Assembly (NCBI GenBank): GCA_025617745.1
Contig: CM046869.1
Location: forward strand, 10,373,168-10,437,167
From: Heliocidaris erythrogramma
Lineage: Eukaryota; Echinodermata; Echinoidea; Camarodonta; Echinometridae
DNA length: 64,000 nt
Reading direction: 5' to 3'
In this document: one piece after another, positions 35,847-47,433 of the stretch
How positions within the stretch are numbered: position 1 is the stretch's first letter
Layout: each line of letters opens with the position of its first letter
The notes under the pieces: generated by a model
Told to the model about the DNA's origin: nothing
Seen by the model: the letters and a program-made list of their open reading frames with translations, nothing else
The model's database searches: none
Program-made: the position numbers and the translations under genes

Positions 35847-36255
35847 CAGTGCGTCCCAGAAAAAAACGAAACCGAGATTTATCAATGTTTAATCATATCT
35901 TAGACACAATTATGATTAATAAATGACACAAGCATCAAAATTTACACCAACAGAGCTTTGTCATCCCTGACTCATTTTCCCGATTGAGGTGTCATATGAA
36001 AGGGCAGCAAATGAACTTTCTAGAAACGTGATTATCTCTTTGAAATTCAGATATTGGTGGCCAAACGACTTTTTGGTAGCCCTGCTTCATATTGTCTTTA
36101 TTCATTCATGCGTGAAGTATGTATAATATGAGTGGCATCAAATGAAGAAGAGGCTCCAAGCTTTACAAATATGTGTCATTTATTAATCATAATTGTGATT
36201 AAGATATGATTAAACATCGACAAATCTCGGTTTCGTTTTTTTCTGGGACGCACTG
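35847..36255. mobile_element. Mariner-type palindromic MITE, 409 bp
   Basis: Ends CAGTGCGTCCCAGAAAAAAA and its complement. The pairing continues through GAAACCGAGATTTATCAATG and TTAATCATATCTTAGACACA for at least 75 bases. The left flank is TA and the right CA. A single matching end occurs at about 2083-2112, and a CTGGGACATAC fragment near 7290. Confidence 0.85.
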
Positions 36256-36943
36256 CATTTTGATTTGCCCTGCCGCCAACACCGTTATTATTATATTTTA
36301 AAATGATAGAGACACAGACGATCACGCGTGAAAAATTAAGTTTATAGTGAACTCTGTGGTATAACAATTCTGCTATTACGAATCGGGTCACCACACCACA
36401 AAAATCAGACAAAAGGCAAATCAATAGTCCCAACAGATTTTCAATCGGGCGCAACAGCCGATGATGGTTGCCAAAGAGAATATATGTCGTGAGAGCTCAG
36501 CCAGATGTTCAGCCTCACGCCCATGCTATACATGTACACAACGATGCAAATTTGGTTCTAAATATGTTGTCTGAAATATCCTTTCTCTTGACTAGCGTCA
36601 AAGGAGAGAATGATATTCACAAGTATTTCTAACTACATTCAAATTGGTACTTTGACCAATCTCATGAAGAAAGCTAAATAAACTGTGAGTAAACAATCGT
36701 GTAAAAAAAATCAACACAAATGTTATGCAACAGCATATGATTCAACGGTCGTCCAGTTTTGTTGCGGTATGAAGTACATTGTATGTGCTTTTATCATTAT
36801 CTTCGAGAGGGTTCTACAAAGCAGTGAACTGACGATACATTGTACACTTTCTAGCTCTAGAAGAGATATTCATCCTGTGGCAACGCTTACATTTCAACCA
36901 TCATCGTCGTCGTCGTCGTCGTTGTAACAGCACAGACACCATC

Positions 36944-39900
36944 ATGGTATCCTTTTGGTCCGACTGGACAAGCCAATGGTGGGATATCATTACTATTTTG
37001 CTTATCGTGTATATAACGAGCGAGACCGCTGCCTTTTATATCAAGTATTACTTCTATCTCATCAGCTTCTCTTTGGTTGCAATCCCGACAGTTCCACTGA
37101 TGTTACTCAATCCAGGAAGCCCTAGAAATATAAGGTAAGTCTAATGGGTAGGTCTAATGAGCCGAAAACGGCTAACCCCATACTATTTAGAAAAAAGGGG
37201 GAAAAGGGAAGGGAATAGGGAAAGGCGATACATGTATAAGGAATAAGAATTGCGTCAGGGGTTCGTTTACCCCCCCCCCCCCCCCCCCCCCCCCCCTCCC
37301 GCTCCCCCCTCCCTCTCCTGCATCCGAGGAAGTATGCAAGGGCCTGTGGGATTCTCTGGGTCACGTTTCTGGAAAAAAAACTTCTCTCTCGTACCACCCC
37401 CCCCCCCCCCCCCCCCCATATTCTGTCAATCCTGAATCCGCCTCATCAGAGTCTCATCTCATCTCATTCAATGGGTCATCGATCGTTAGTTATTGTGATA
37501 TTGTGAGACATTTCAATAGCGATAATAGGGCAGCAAAAAAATAAATAATACTTGAGGGTTTAAAGAAGGACGTGACGTGCAGTTAGGAAATCGCAGCGAC
37601 ACGACAAGAATGAGAACAGGTCACAATTTAAAGAAAATCCTTTCTGTTTGTAAATGCAGAATCCCAGGCTTTTTCTCCAGATGGTTTCAAGCACCTTTGG
37701 CCGGGATTCGAACCACTGTCCTGAAGGAAAGAAAGTACCCAGATGACCAGTCATTCGTCGTGGTATGCAATCATCAAAGTGCCTTCGATAGCCTTGGTAA
37801 TACTCCCAAACAGATGTTGATAGACTTCGATTTTCCTGCTCTTACACTTAAAAGGAAAGTCCACCCTGACACATGTATCAAGTTGGTTTTAAAAGAAGCA
37901 GAAAAATTAAAGAAACAGATCAGTGAAGGTTTGAGAAAAATACAATAAGAAATAAGAAAGTTGTGATATTTTGAAGTTGTAATCAATCAAACACAAATGG
38001 GAAACTCCGTGACGTATCTTGCGAGCTCCTCTCATTTTCCCTGTATTTTCTCTATAGAAAATATTCAATCATACATGCACCCTAGATATAATCATTTCAC
38101 TTATGTTTTTACACAAAACTGAATGAAACAAGTCTATTCCTTCATCAGGAAATAACAAAATGAACATTTATGAAATTTTCTATACTGAGCAAATGGGAGA
38201 GGAGCTCGCAAGATAGGTCACGGAGTTGCTAATTTTTGTTTGATTAATTATAAGTTCAAAAATTCATAACTTTCCTATTTATTGTCGGGTTTTGCTCAAA
38301 CTGTACTAATCTGCTTCTGTCATTTTTCTGCTTTTATTCTAATGAAATAAATACCAGGGTGGACTTTCCCTTTAAAATCTTTTAAAGCCTAAACTTTATT
38401 TCATATTTATTTCTGTTTAACTGATTAAATTTATAAAGGAGAGAAAAGGGAGTAAATTTGAATAAATTTGAGGGCAATAAAAATTGTATGATTTGATTAT
38501 TTAAAAATCCAAATCACAAATAGCAAAAGTTACAATGCGACTGAACGTCTTCATACAGTTAACAACAAAATTATTCATACCCCTTGGAAAATCTAGTTTT
38601 TTGCATTTTTCCTAAAAAATGAATGGTTAACTGAATTTAATTGCACATCACTTGAATGCATTTAGTTATCATCTGCAAATGAATGCTGTTTCTGGTTTCA
38701 CCTCATTTGCATAACAATAGAAAAGGTGAATTATCCAAACTGGGTGATGTTCAAAATTATTCATACCCTTGGTGATCTATTGACTTTGTCAATCAGTATG
38801 AATCCAGTCCTTGTGATTAATGCTCGTAACACTTTCTTCACACTGTCACAATGCTTCTGGAGGTCTCTACTGAGATATCAGGCCAATACCTGGTCTCCAA
38901 TGGCCCAATCTCCTTGAGGATGTTGTCCACACATGCCATCACCTGGTCTTCAAGGGATTCGATGGATTTAAAGCAGATTTTGTGTTTTGCAGGTGGTGTA
39001 GTTTTAGACGTCATGAGGATAGGACTATGATATTGATATTTTCGTTAATATTCCTTACATTTTAATGACAATTCTGTATCTAAGTTGAAACAAAGCACTC
39101 TTCCTGGAGGGACTTCCCTAGAGGCATTCACTGTTGCACTGTCAAGGGAAGGTATTTCCTGATACTTTTGTTCCATTATTATTAAGAATGTTTAGGGAGG
39201 CCATGGTAGTTGTCTAAAGGTTGGATGGTGCCAATTTTATCAGTTTATTCAGTTACACTGATTGACACATTTTTGATATGGACACCTGCAAGTGGGTACT
39301 CTAGTGAAGCTTAAAATACTGATCTTTATGTTCCAGTGCACTGTCAAAGTGGTAGCATTTTGTGCACTGCAGCTGGTAACATGGAGGGCATATGGTATAA
39401 ATTTGGTTTACATTCATTTTGATATCAATGATTGTAGCTTTCATACCAAAGATACAAAGAATATACCATATGAAGATTGATATACAGTAACAGTCAATGT
39501 GGGATGTGTATGGTATTCAAAGGTTACAACTGTTATTCATGGTGACCTGACGTTAGAGTCATGCAATGACTTTAATATCACCAACATGGCCTTCTGAGCA
39601 CTCTGATTAAGAATGGGGCCAATGAATAAAGGTGAACCCTCCCACAGGCAGTGCAAAAGGGAAGGGCTCTTCAGGAATGGTGCTTTGCTTCATAAGTAGA
39701 TGCAGAATTTTCATTAAAATGCATGGAATAAATGACCGAAAATTTCAATATCATAGTCCTGTCATCATGAAGTCAATAACTGCATCACCTGTAGGACACG
39801 AAATCTAATGAACTCCCTGAAGGTCAGGTGAAGGCATGTGTGGACACATCCTCAAGGAGATTGAGCCATTGGAGAACAGGTACTGGCCTGATATCCCAGC

Positions 39901-42900
39901 AGAGACCCCTCCGGAAGCCTTGTGACACAGTGTATTAAAATAAAGTGAATTACAAGCATTAATCACAAGGATCGGATTCATACTGATTGACAAAGTCAAT
40001 AAATCACCAAGGGTATGAATAATTTTGAACATCGCCCAGTTTGGATAACTCACCTTTTCTATTGTTATGCAAATGAGGTGAAACCGGAAACGGCATTCAT
40101 TTGCAGATGATAACTAAATGTATTCAAGTGATGTGCAAGTAACTTCATTTAACAATTCATTTTTAGGAAAAATGCAAAAAACTAGAATTTTCCAAGGGGT
40201 ATGAATAATTTGGTTGTTAACTGTACATATATATGGAGATATCCATTACGTAATTGAATATTTCTGCTCTATCTATATCTTTGATTTTGATTAGATACCA
40301 TTTTACTTCATGTATTTTAGCAATGATGGAAATCTTTCCTGATAACTGCGCAGTGACCGTCAAAAAATCCTTGCTTTATGTGAGCCCGTTTGGTTTGGCA
40401 GCTATCCTCACTGGAGCCATATTTGTGGATAGAGGAAACAATAAGAACAAGATTGACGCCCTACAAAAAGTGGTCGATACCATTCGCAAGAAAAAGGTAC
40501 GTGGATTTGAGAAATTTAGTAATGGCAGTGACTGAATCTAAAAAGCATGACACTGTTTTCAATGCGAACCAAATAGAATGCACTTATAATGGAACTCTAT
40601 TATGATTAAGAGATATTAAATGCAACAAAAATACGTCATTGGCTCAGAGGAAGTTTGGTCCTGATACCCGATGAAATATTCTAACCATTCAGTGAGTCAT
40701 GAAGAAAATATTTCTTGAATCGACAATCAGACAATATAAGCCTATATAAGCCTCGTGCAGATTTGCCAGTGACTTAATACTTGAATCATTCATTAAGTAT
40801 ATTAAAATAATATAATAATAAATCAGTACACTGAAAATTTATTTGAAAGACCGGCATCCCGGTTAATAACAAGACTGTTTCTAGTAGGATTTTCACTTCA
40901 AAGTGCCTACATGTATATGAAGATTGCCCGACATTTGACACACGTTTCGCCTATATCATGTAAAATAAATGTTGACCAGACAATGGCAACAACCTCCACA
41001 GGTTCTAGAAAGCTCAAAACCATCCTTATCATGTATCCCCGCATATAGTGCCGTGTGTGGTTCTTTCCTGAGGGTACTAGGAAACTATCACAGATGAACG
41101 CAGACGAACCGCTGCTTCCATTTAAAAAGGGTGCTTTCAATGTTGCTGTTCTTGCTCAGGTATGTCATGAATGAAAACTACATCAAATACGTACATGTAC
41201 CACTGACAGCAACTCATTTAGATTCAGAGTAAGATAAGATTGGGTACATGTAGTCCCGCTAAAGCTGAGGTAATACAACACTGCTTCTCAGAATAATTCA
41301 TCGATTTAGATAGTTGTCCTTATTATCATATTGTTATTATCATGATCTTACTATTTCAAACAAATAAATCTGTAAAGGAAACTTCCAAATAACTGATTCC
41401 GCCAATTCATCCTCCTTCGAAGAACCTCACCATTGCCAAGTAAACTTATATAGATGCAGTACAAGGACTAAGACTTTACCATCAATCTAATATCAGTATA
41501 CAGCGCGAATCAATAAAAAAGGAAACCCAGATTCAAGCCTAAATAAGGTTGCAAGCAATACATACATTTAATCACATTGTAGCCTATCAAGTTTCCTATA
41601 ATTTGACAACTTGATTAATAAAATCTGACAGTGACTGGACAGCAGGAAAGTAATTTTTCCTGATTCATTTCAAATTTGCCTCTGCCCAACTTGTGAATGA
41701 AATGAATGGTCAGCCCAAGGTTGATTGAATGGTCTCGATTCCAGTTGAATGCACTCACATATACTGAAAGTAACTCTGAAGCACAATTTAGCCCAAGCTG
41801 GGCAACGATGATTTTGACATACTTTTTTTTTTAATGGCCAGTCATCCATGATCACATTTTAGTGAGCAGCTATCAAATTAAAGAACACATTATCATTGTT
41901 AATGCCTTTGTAATATATTTCAGCCATTTTGCTTTGTTTTTATTGGGGGCTTGAATATGGGTTTCCTTTTTATAACTGACTCACACTGTATAATGCATGT
42001 CCTTCTAAACTTTTATTAATGGCATAGATGACATAACCTAAAAATATATTTTCTTTATTCTTTCAAATAGATCCCAGTGGTTCCTGTTGTGTTCTCCTCT
42101 CAAGAAAAATTCTTCAACTACACCAAAAAAATACTCAAACCAGGTACATATTCTATCAGTTGATCCAATACCTGAGTAAGAACCATAAGTTCATCATAAG
42201 TTGTGCTCTCCCCTCAAGAGAAATTCTTCAACTACATGTACACCAAATAAATATTCAAACCAGCTACATATTATTTCAGTTGATCCAATAGTAAAGCCCG
42301 AGTAAGAACCATAAGTTCATCATACGATAATCTGCAAAAGTTATGAACAACAAAGTACAGTATATTACTATTTGATGCTAACTAAAATTAACCACCATAC
42401 TGTGTAATATTCCTGTGTATAGTTCCAAGCAAAATGCGACATAACACAAAACCAGTCTAAAATATGTGGACAACAAGAAATCAAATAGTCAAAAGTGAAT
42501 GAACTTTTTCGATAGTCATTGTAAGTTTCATGTTTCCCCCTTTTTTCTTTGCATAGTAGAAAACGGTTAATAACAAGGAGGCAAAGTGACACTATTTCCG
42601 TGAAACTTTTATATTTTTTCTAAAACAGTTTGCCATAGAATTATGCAAAATTCAACAACAGAACAATACTGTAAAGTGTAAACACTGACTGTGAATTAGT
42701 GTCTATTTAGCTGCGATAACAGACCTGCCAACCCTGAAACCCAAGAAATAGGGACAAATGACAAGGCAGAGGCTGAAATAGGGACATTTCTGAGTTTCCT
42801 ATACATTACTACAGACAGATTTTTGCAGAAATAGGGACACAGTGGTAGAAGTGGCTCTTTCATTTTAAAAAAATCAGGATTGTCCCTATTAAATAGGGAC

Positions 42901-43138
42901 AGTTGGCAGGTATGGCACCGTTTTTAGCACAGGGATTCTTTGAATAACTAATCTTTTCAGATTCGTAGTTTTAAAGGTGTCATTCTCTCTCTCTCACTCT
43001 TTATTGTTTTCAGGAAGGATTGTTGCCAGCATCTTGCCTCCAATCTCCACCAATAATCTCACCTTAGACGATGTTCCTCATCTAACAGACCAAGTGAGAA
43101 CAATGATGATGGAGGAATTCAGCAGAATTTCAGAATGA
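36944..43138 (+). CDS. AGPAT: AGPAT copy D, 1-acylglycerol-3-phosphate O-acyltransferase
   Basis: Six exons: 36944-37134, 37660-37796, 40321-40496, 41049-41159, 42071-42143, 43014-43138; about 270 residues with the same phases as B and C. The ATG at 36944 gives a short N-terminus with two hydrophobic segments (about residues 12-30 and 35-56). Motif I is NHQSAFD (His102 to Asp107; the SSL of the other copies is SAF), motif II GAIFVDR (141-147), motif III CRVWFFPEGTRKL (FPEGTR 174-179) and motif IV IPVVPVV (206-212). All catalytic positions remain. The C-terminus NNLTLDDVPHLTDQVRTMM fits the family and is the shortest of the array. Expected activity is lysophosphatidic acid acylation in the ER membrane. 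Intron 2 (37797-40320) carries two large palindromic elements. Confidence 0.93.
37270..37417. repeat. Paired long poly-C tracts
   Basis: C27 (37270-37296) and C21 (37397-37417) lie about 100 bases apart in intron 1 of AGPAT D, with CCTCCC-type sequence after the first. Tract length in the assembly may be unreliable. Similar tracts occur at 5639-5651, 26225-26238, 45866-45907 and, as G, 48249-48276. Confidence 0.85.
37852..38371. mobile_element. TTAA-flanked palindromic MITE, about 520 bp
   Basis: Ends AAGGAAAGTCCACCCTG and the complement of CAGGGTGGACTTTCCCTT, with TTAA on both sides (37848-37851, 38372-38375), as expected for piggyBac- or Kolobok-like insertion. Long subterminal pairing is present (AAGAAGCAGAAAAATTAAAG, GAAGTTGTAATCAATCAAAC, CGTGACGTATCTTGCGAGC). 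Starts 55 bases after exon 2 of AGPAT D. It is a relative of 28300-28855; a fragment of the family seems present at about 60520-60640. Confidence 0.85.
38556..40223. mobile_element. Fold-back Tc1/mariner-type element, 1668 bp
   Basis: Ends CAGTTAACAACAAAATTATT and, reversed, CAGTTAACAACCAAATTATT, both continuing as CATACCCC(T)TGGAAAATTCT-like sequence and flanked by TA (38554-38555, 40224-40225). The two halves pair along nearly their whole length, for example TCATTTGCATAACAATAGAA, AATCAGTATGAATCC and GGACTATGATATTGA, to a centre near 39390. The paired halves leave no room for a transposase, and none is encoded. It occupies most of intron 2 of AGPAT D. Confidence 0.88.
42722..42912. mobile_element. 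MITE with ACCTGCCAACCCTG ends
   Basis: Left end GACCTGCCAACCCTG pairs with the right end CAGTTGGCAGGTAT. Interior AATAGGGACA units repeat several times and pair with TGTCCCTAT near the right end. No coding sequence. In intron 5 of AGPAT D, ending about 100 bases before exon 6. Confidence 0.72.
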
Positions 43139-43440
43139 CCTTTTAAGGTCTTGCTACAGGACTTTGTCTGCTTACATGAGGCATCAAGAGACAAGATGAT
43201 TTACCCCAGAATTTTTCTTACATAATGCTTAAAAACAATTTACATAGAGTAAGTGCCCTTTTGCCACTTAAGATGATGATATGTCAGTGTTTATTAACTA
43301 CATGTACAATAATTCAAACCCTCTTCCAATGGCTTATATGTGAGTAGCAAATTCCAGTTGCATTACAAGTAATTCCTATTTACATCCAAATTTCAGAACA
43401 CGAAGGCATTTGTTGCTTATTTTTAACCTTTTTTCATTAA

Positions 43441-43446
43441 AATAAA
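43441..43446 (+). terminator. Candidate polyadenylation signal of AGPAT copy D
   Basis: AATAAA (within AATAAATAAATAA) about 300 bases after the stop codon. No other canonical hexamer was noticed closer. Confidence 0.45.
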
Positions 43447-43551
43447 TAAATAATTTAAATCATTCATCCCCTTCTTTATGTTTCTCTCTTTGTGTCTCTC
43501 TCCTCTCTATCTCCCTCTCTCTGTGTTATAATCATAATACATGTACATGTA

Positions 43552-43793
43552 GACCTGTTTACTAAGTGATTCAAATTTAATGCATACTTTTGAAACAAAG
43601 GTTGTTCTTGACAACCTGAAAGCTTGCCAGAGGCTTGTCAGACATAGCAACAAGTAATGTATGCAAACTAGATTCCAAGTATTGTAGTTCATTCATTAAT
43701 AACAGGTTAATGGAATATCTTGTTTAATACTAGGTCCCCAGGAAAGAAACATCCATAAATTTGAATCACTTAGTAAACAGGTCTATTCTAGCA
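43552..43793. mobile_element. MITE with perfect 28-base inverted repeats
   Basis: GACCTGTTTACTAAGTGATT at the left is exactly complementary to AATCACTTAGTAAACAGGTC at the right, and the match continues to CAAATTTA. TA flanks both sides (43550-43551, 43794-43795). 242 bases, no ORF. Perfect termini suggest recent insertion. Confidence 0.88.
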
Positions 43794-44877
43794 CTACACT
43801 AGATTTACTTTTTTACTTCTTTTGCAACATGTTGGTATACCTAAATCTCCCTGCCGAACAAACCGAACAAATTTGGTGCCCTCTAAGTTTATATTGATAG
43901 AATTCCTCCTACCCCTACTGAAATGGGAAAAACAGTGCCGAAAACGTTAAGGCGAATAAAAAAATACGACTTAACGTTGGCTTCCCCCTTCCGTTGAATA
44001 TTTCGCAAAAAAAAAAAAAAAAAATCGCCTTAAGTAGGAATTATATATAAAGTACCATAAAATGCATACAAAATTATAAAAATGATTTGTCTTTGTATTT
44101 CATTGAATGAATACCAAATTCCAGCAATTTTACCTTGCTTTTATGTCATTTTATTCCTGCTTACCACAAAAATAACACTACGAGTAACCATGCTTGGTCT
44201 AATAATTTTTTCCATGACTGTATATATTGTCTGGTTGTATATTGTGTGTACTGGTATGTGTTTATTTTGAGTAATTTCATTTTATTATTGAATATCTTGA
44301 CTTTTTATTCACTTAGTATTTGTTAATTGTTCTTCTTTCAGGGTCGTCCTTACAAGCATTTTGCTTTTTTAATTGGTCCTTACTATATCCATTTGTATAC
44401 TGTATGATTATCTGTATGTTTTATGGTTAAATAACATATCTTGAATATCTTTTAAATGCCCTGGGCCTCATCTTATAGAGTTCTAATTGATCCGAGTCAA
44501 TCACAAATCTTCCAATTAATCGCAAATTTACAGTCTCCTATTTCTTATGTACAGAGTTGCAATTTATATCAATCTTAAATTATTTGCAATCAATTGCAAC
44601 ACACAATAAGACAGGGCTCAGGTTTCTTATAATTGTTTTGTGTCATCTTTGAGCAGAAGTATTGATATTCTACTCTGAATACATAGAATGAGATAGTAGC
44701 CTGATAATCAAGGACTGCAATCCCTTGTCTGTACTCTGCATCAGTATATGTACTTTTCAAATAAAGGGAAATAAAGTAATATAAATGATGAATTGTGAAT
44801 AAATATACAAACAAATTTGTACGTATTTCAGGATGAATGACCATCTTATATGAGGATTATCCTAATCCTGTCCTAAT

Positions 44878-45265
44878 CTTCGCTCTTCTAGGGACCCATT
44901 TTTTCTCACCATCCCCAAAACCTGTAGCAAAGCTGGCGATCGTACATTTACTGTGCCTGCATCCACAGAATGGAACAATATCCCCTCTTTCATAAAATCA
45001 GCTAATTCCACAGACCAATTTAAGAAATTTTAAAAAACATATCTCTTCCCGAAATAGTTAAAACCCCTTCCATTTCTTTCAAACTTTAAGCTTAATAAGT
45101 TAATTTTTCATTCTATGTTGTGTATTATTAATTTTGTATTAATGTTATGTTATGTATTATAAATTGTATTAATGTTATGTTAAGTATTATTAAGTTTGTA
45201 AGCGCTGTGATATAGTTGTACTATGGAGAGCATACTAAACGCTAGCTTTTATCATTATTTTAATA
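44878..45265 (+). pseudogene. LINE reverse-transcriptase C-terminal fragment and 3' tail
   Basis: 44878-45033 translates as a 51-residue run including SKAGDRTFTVPASTEWNNIP and SFIKSANSTDQFKKF, the conserved end motif of CR1/L2/Jockey-type LINE polyproteins (a GDR-F-V-A-P-LWN-LP pattern). A frameshift then breaks the usual K-LK-HLF ending. The tail to about 45265 contains TAAGCGCTGTGATATAG and AAACGCTAG, similar in layout to the tails of the SINEs in this window. A dead 5'-truncated copy. Confidence 0.7.
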
Positions 45266-45463
45266 TCATTACAGAGTAATCAACAATCAATGATTTTATT
45301 TTCTGGGAAGGTTAAGCAATTTTGGAAATAAGCAGAATGACCCAGGTCTGTAGTAACCCAATCAATGTCTCTAGAAAACATCAAAACAGCAACATTAACA
45401 ATAATAACAATAACAATAATAATCATCATCATCATTATCATCATCATCTTCATCATCAACATC

Positions 45464-45640
45464 AAAAATATTGATGATTATATAATATAAAACAAACAGA
45501 ATTGTTGGTAATCATCCTACCGTTAAAGGTCAGTTGATTCTAATCATCATCATCATCATCATCATAAATTGATGCTTATACAAAACAAAACAGAATTGTT
45601 AGTAATCATCCTACCGTTAAAGGTCTGTTGATTCTACCAG
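45464..45640. repeat. Tandem duplication of about 105 bp next to ATC repeats
   Basis: AACAGAATTGTTGGTAATCA with CCTACCGTTAAAGGTCAGTT, ending TTGATTCTA, occurs twice with few differences, each preceded by CATCATCATC repeats. Non-coding. Confidence 0.8.
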
Positions 45641-47405
45641 GTGGAGGCATGTTGAAGTTGCAGCTCAATTTCACTCAGGATTCAACTTCAAAATGGAAAG
45701 GAAACAGAACAATGACCGCAATTATGAAAAAAATTTAATGAAGTCATAATCATCTCTGGTCTCTGGTCGTCGTAAATATTAAAAATTAAATGACAAGTGC
45801 AGTAAAAGCTGATTTAACAGCAACAATAACAACAACCAGTGTTATGCAATTCTATTTACCAGGGCGGGGGGGGGGGGGGCGACCTATTGTTATATCCCCC
45901 CCCCCCCGATTCCTGATGAAAAGAATTTCCTGCATATTCCGCCAATGTCCTTGGCAATGACCATGAATTTTTCATGACAAAAAATTGGGGGTTATAAACT
46001 GTGCAAAAAGGCTGATTAAGAAGATGACAGACTTCATTTCACTGAACATGTTTACAACCAAATGATTTAGAAATATTTAGAAATATAGAAAGTGCACTCG
46101 GCTCAGTCACACGGAATGAAGCACTCTAATTCCATGTCTAATTCGAATGTGATATGTGACAGCATCCAGCATGGCGTATCACTACGCACTTAACACCAAT
46201 ATGATGGTGTGGGGCTAAGCCACAACTCGACTTCTGACATCCGAATGTTTTAGAGCTAAAATAACACTATAAGAGGAAAAGTTGTGAGTTATAAATATTT
46301 CTAATTACCTCAATGGTAGAGATGTTTGAAAGATCGCACGAAGTAACTTCCCAGAAATTCTTTCAGTCAAATGTACGAGACTTGGGGTCGGACCAATGCA
46401 GCGTGGCACACCATAACTTTTGTTATGGAATGCCATGCCGGGATGGTAATTTCCTGAAATAAAAGTCCGGAATCTTTTTCTCCCCATTTTTTTCTTCTTC
46501 TTTCTTCTACTGTCCAACGTCCCAAGAAGTTTCAAAAACAGTTTTGGAACTTGTACACTTTCATAGGTGCGTAGCCAGGGGTGATAAAGTGCACCCCACA
46601 CCCGAAAAAAAAAGTGAGAGAGAGAGAGAGAGGGGAGCGTTGGGGAAAAGGGGAGATTTTTTTTTTAGGATCGAAAAGGCCGGAGGAGAAAAAGAGGAAG
46701 GGAAAGCCCAAATCGTCTTTCTACATGTAACGTAGAACCTCCAACCTCCAAAGCTGAGACGGTTCGGACAGGCCTGTTTTCAGCTGTCCAAAAAAAAATA
46801 TTTGATATGCTTTGCACATATTCTGTGGTTGATATCGCTTTTGCACCCGCTCTATTCTACTTTATAGAAACATTACTTTATGTCGAGTGAAACCCGGTGT
46901 AATATTGTTTTGATGTAGATGTAATTTGCCTTTGTTTTGTTGAGGCTTTGTTTGTATATATTCAGCATACTGGTTTTTGTTGTTATCTGTATTTCTTTCT
47001 TTTTCTGTTTGTTTTAAATGTGGCAACATTTCTTTCAGTAGATTACGTAACACTACACATACAATTTTGTTTTAATATAATTTACCTTTGTTTCATTTAG
47101 TGAGGTCTTGCTTCTATTCATTATTCCGTTATTTTATGTTTTGTTTTGTTTCTAAGGATAGCAACATTACTTTCTGAAAAGTATAATCCCACATGCGACT
47201 CGAATCTAATATCATTTTCCTACGTTTTGTCAAGGTTGTGTTTTTATTCAATATGCTGCTATCATGTTTTATTTTGTTTCTCGGGATTTTTTCTTTGTTT
47301 TAATATAATGTGCCTTCACTTTGTTGTATTCTGTGCATGCGTCTGCTGAGTTTTTTTTGGGGTTTTGTTTTGATGATAATCCTATTATGTCAGGATTTTA
47401 TATCA

Positions 47406-47433
47406 ATAAATTTGAATTTGAATTTGAATTTGA
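47406..47433. repeat. (TTTGAA)n tail of a retroelement-like sequence
   Basis: AATAAATTTGAA hexamer repeats close a roughly 570-base stretch (from about 46860) of T-rich degenerate repeated phrases such as TTTTAATATAATTTACCTTTG. Simple hexamer tails of this kind mark LINE 3' ends in many invertebrates. No reverse-transcriptase coding remains were found here. Confidence 0.5.

Larger units (their letters stand above)
32830..36943. other. Intergenic region between AGPAT C and D
   Basis: No further gene was recognised. 33050-33215 contains a - strand tRNA-B-box-like phrase (complement of CCGGATTCAAACC) that may be a decayed SINE head. A GTTTCAT MITE (35041-35146), a dispersed repeat (35322-35446) and a palindromic MITE (35847-36255) follow. 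An AATAAA at 33734-33739 is a distant candidate polyadenylation signal for copy C. GTC repeats at 36903-36921 lie 22 bases before the start codon of copy D. Confidence 0.55.
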
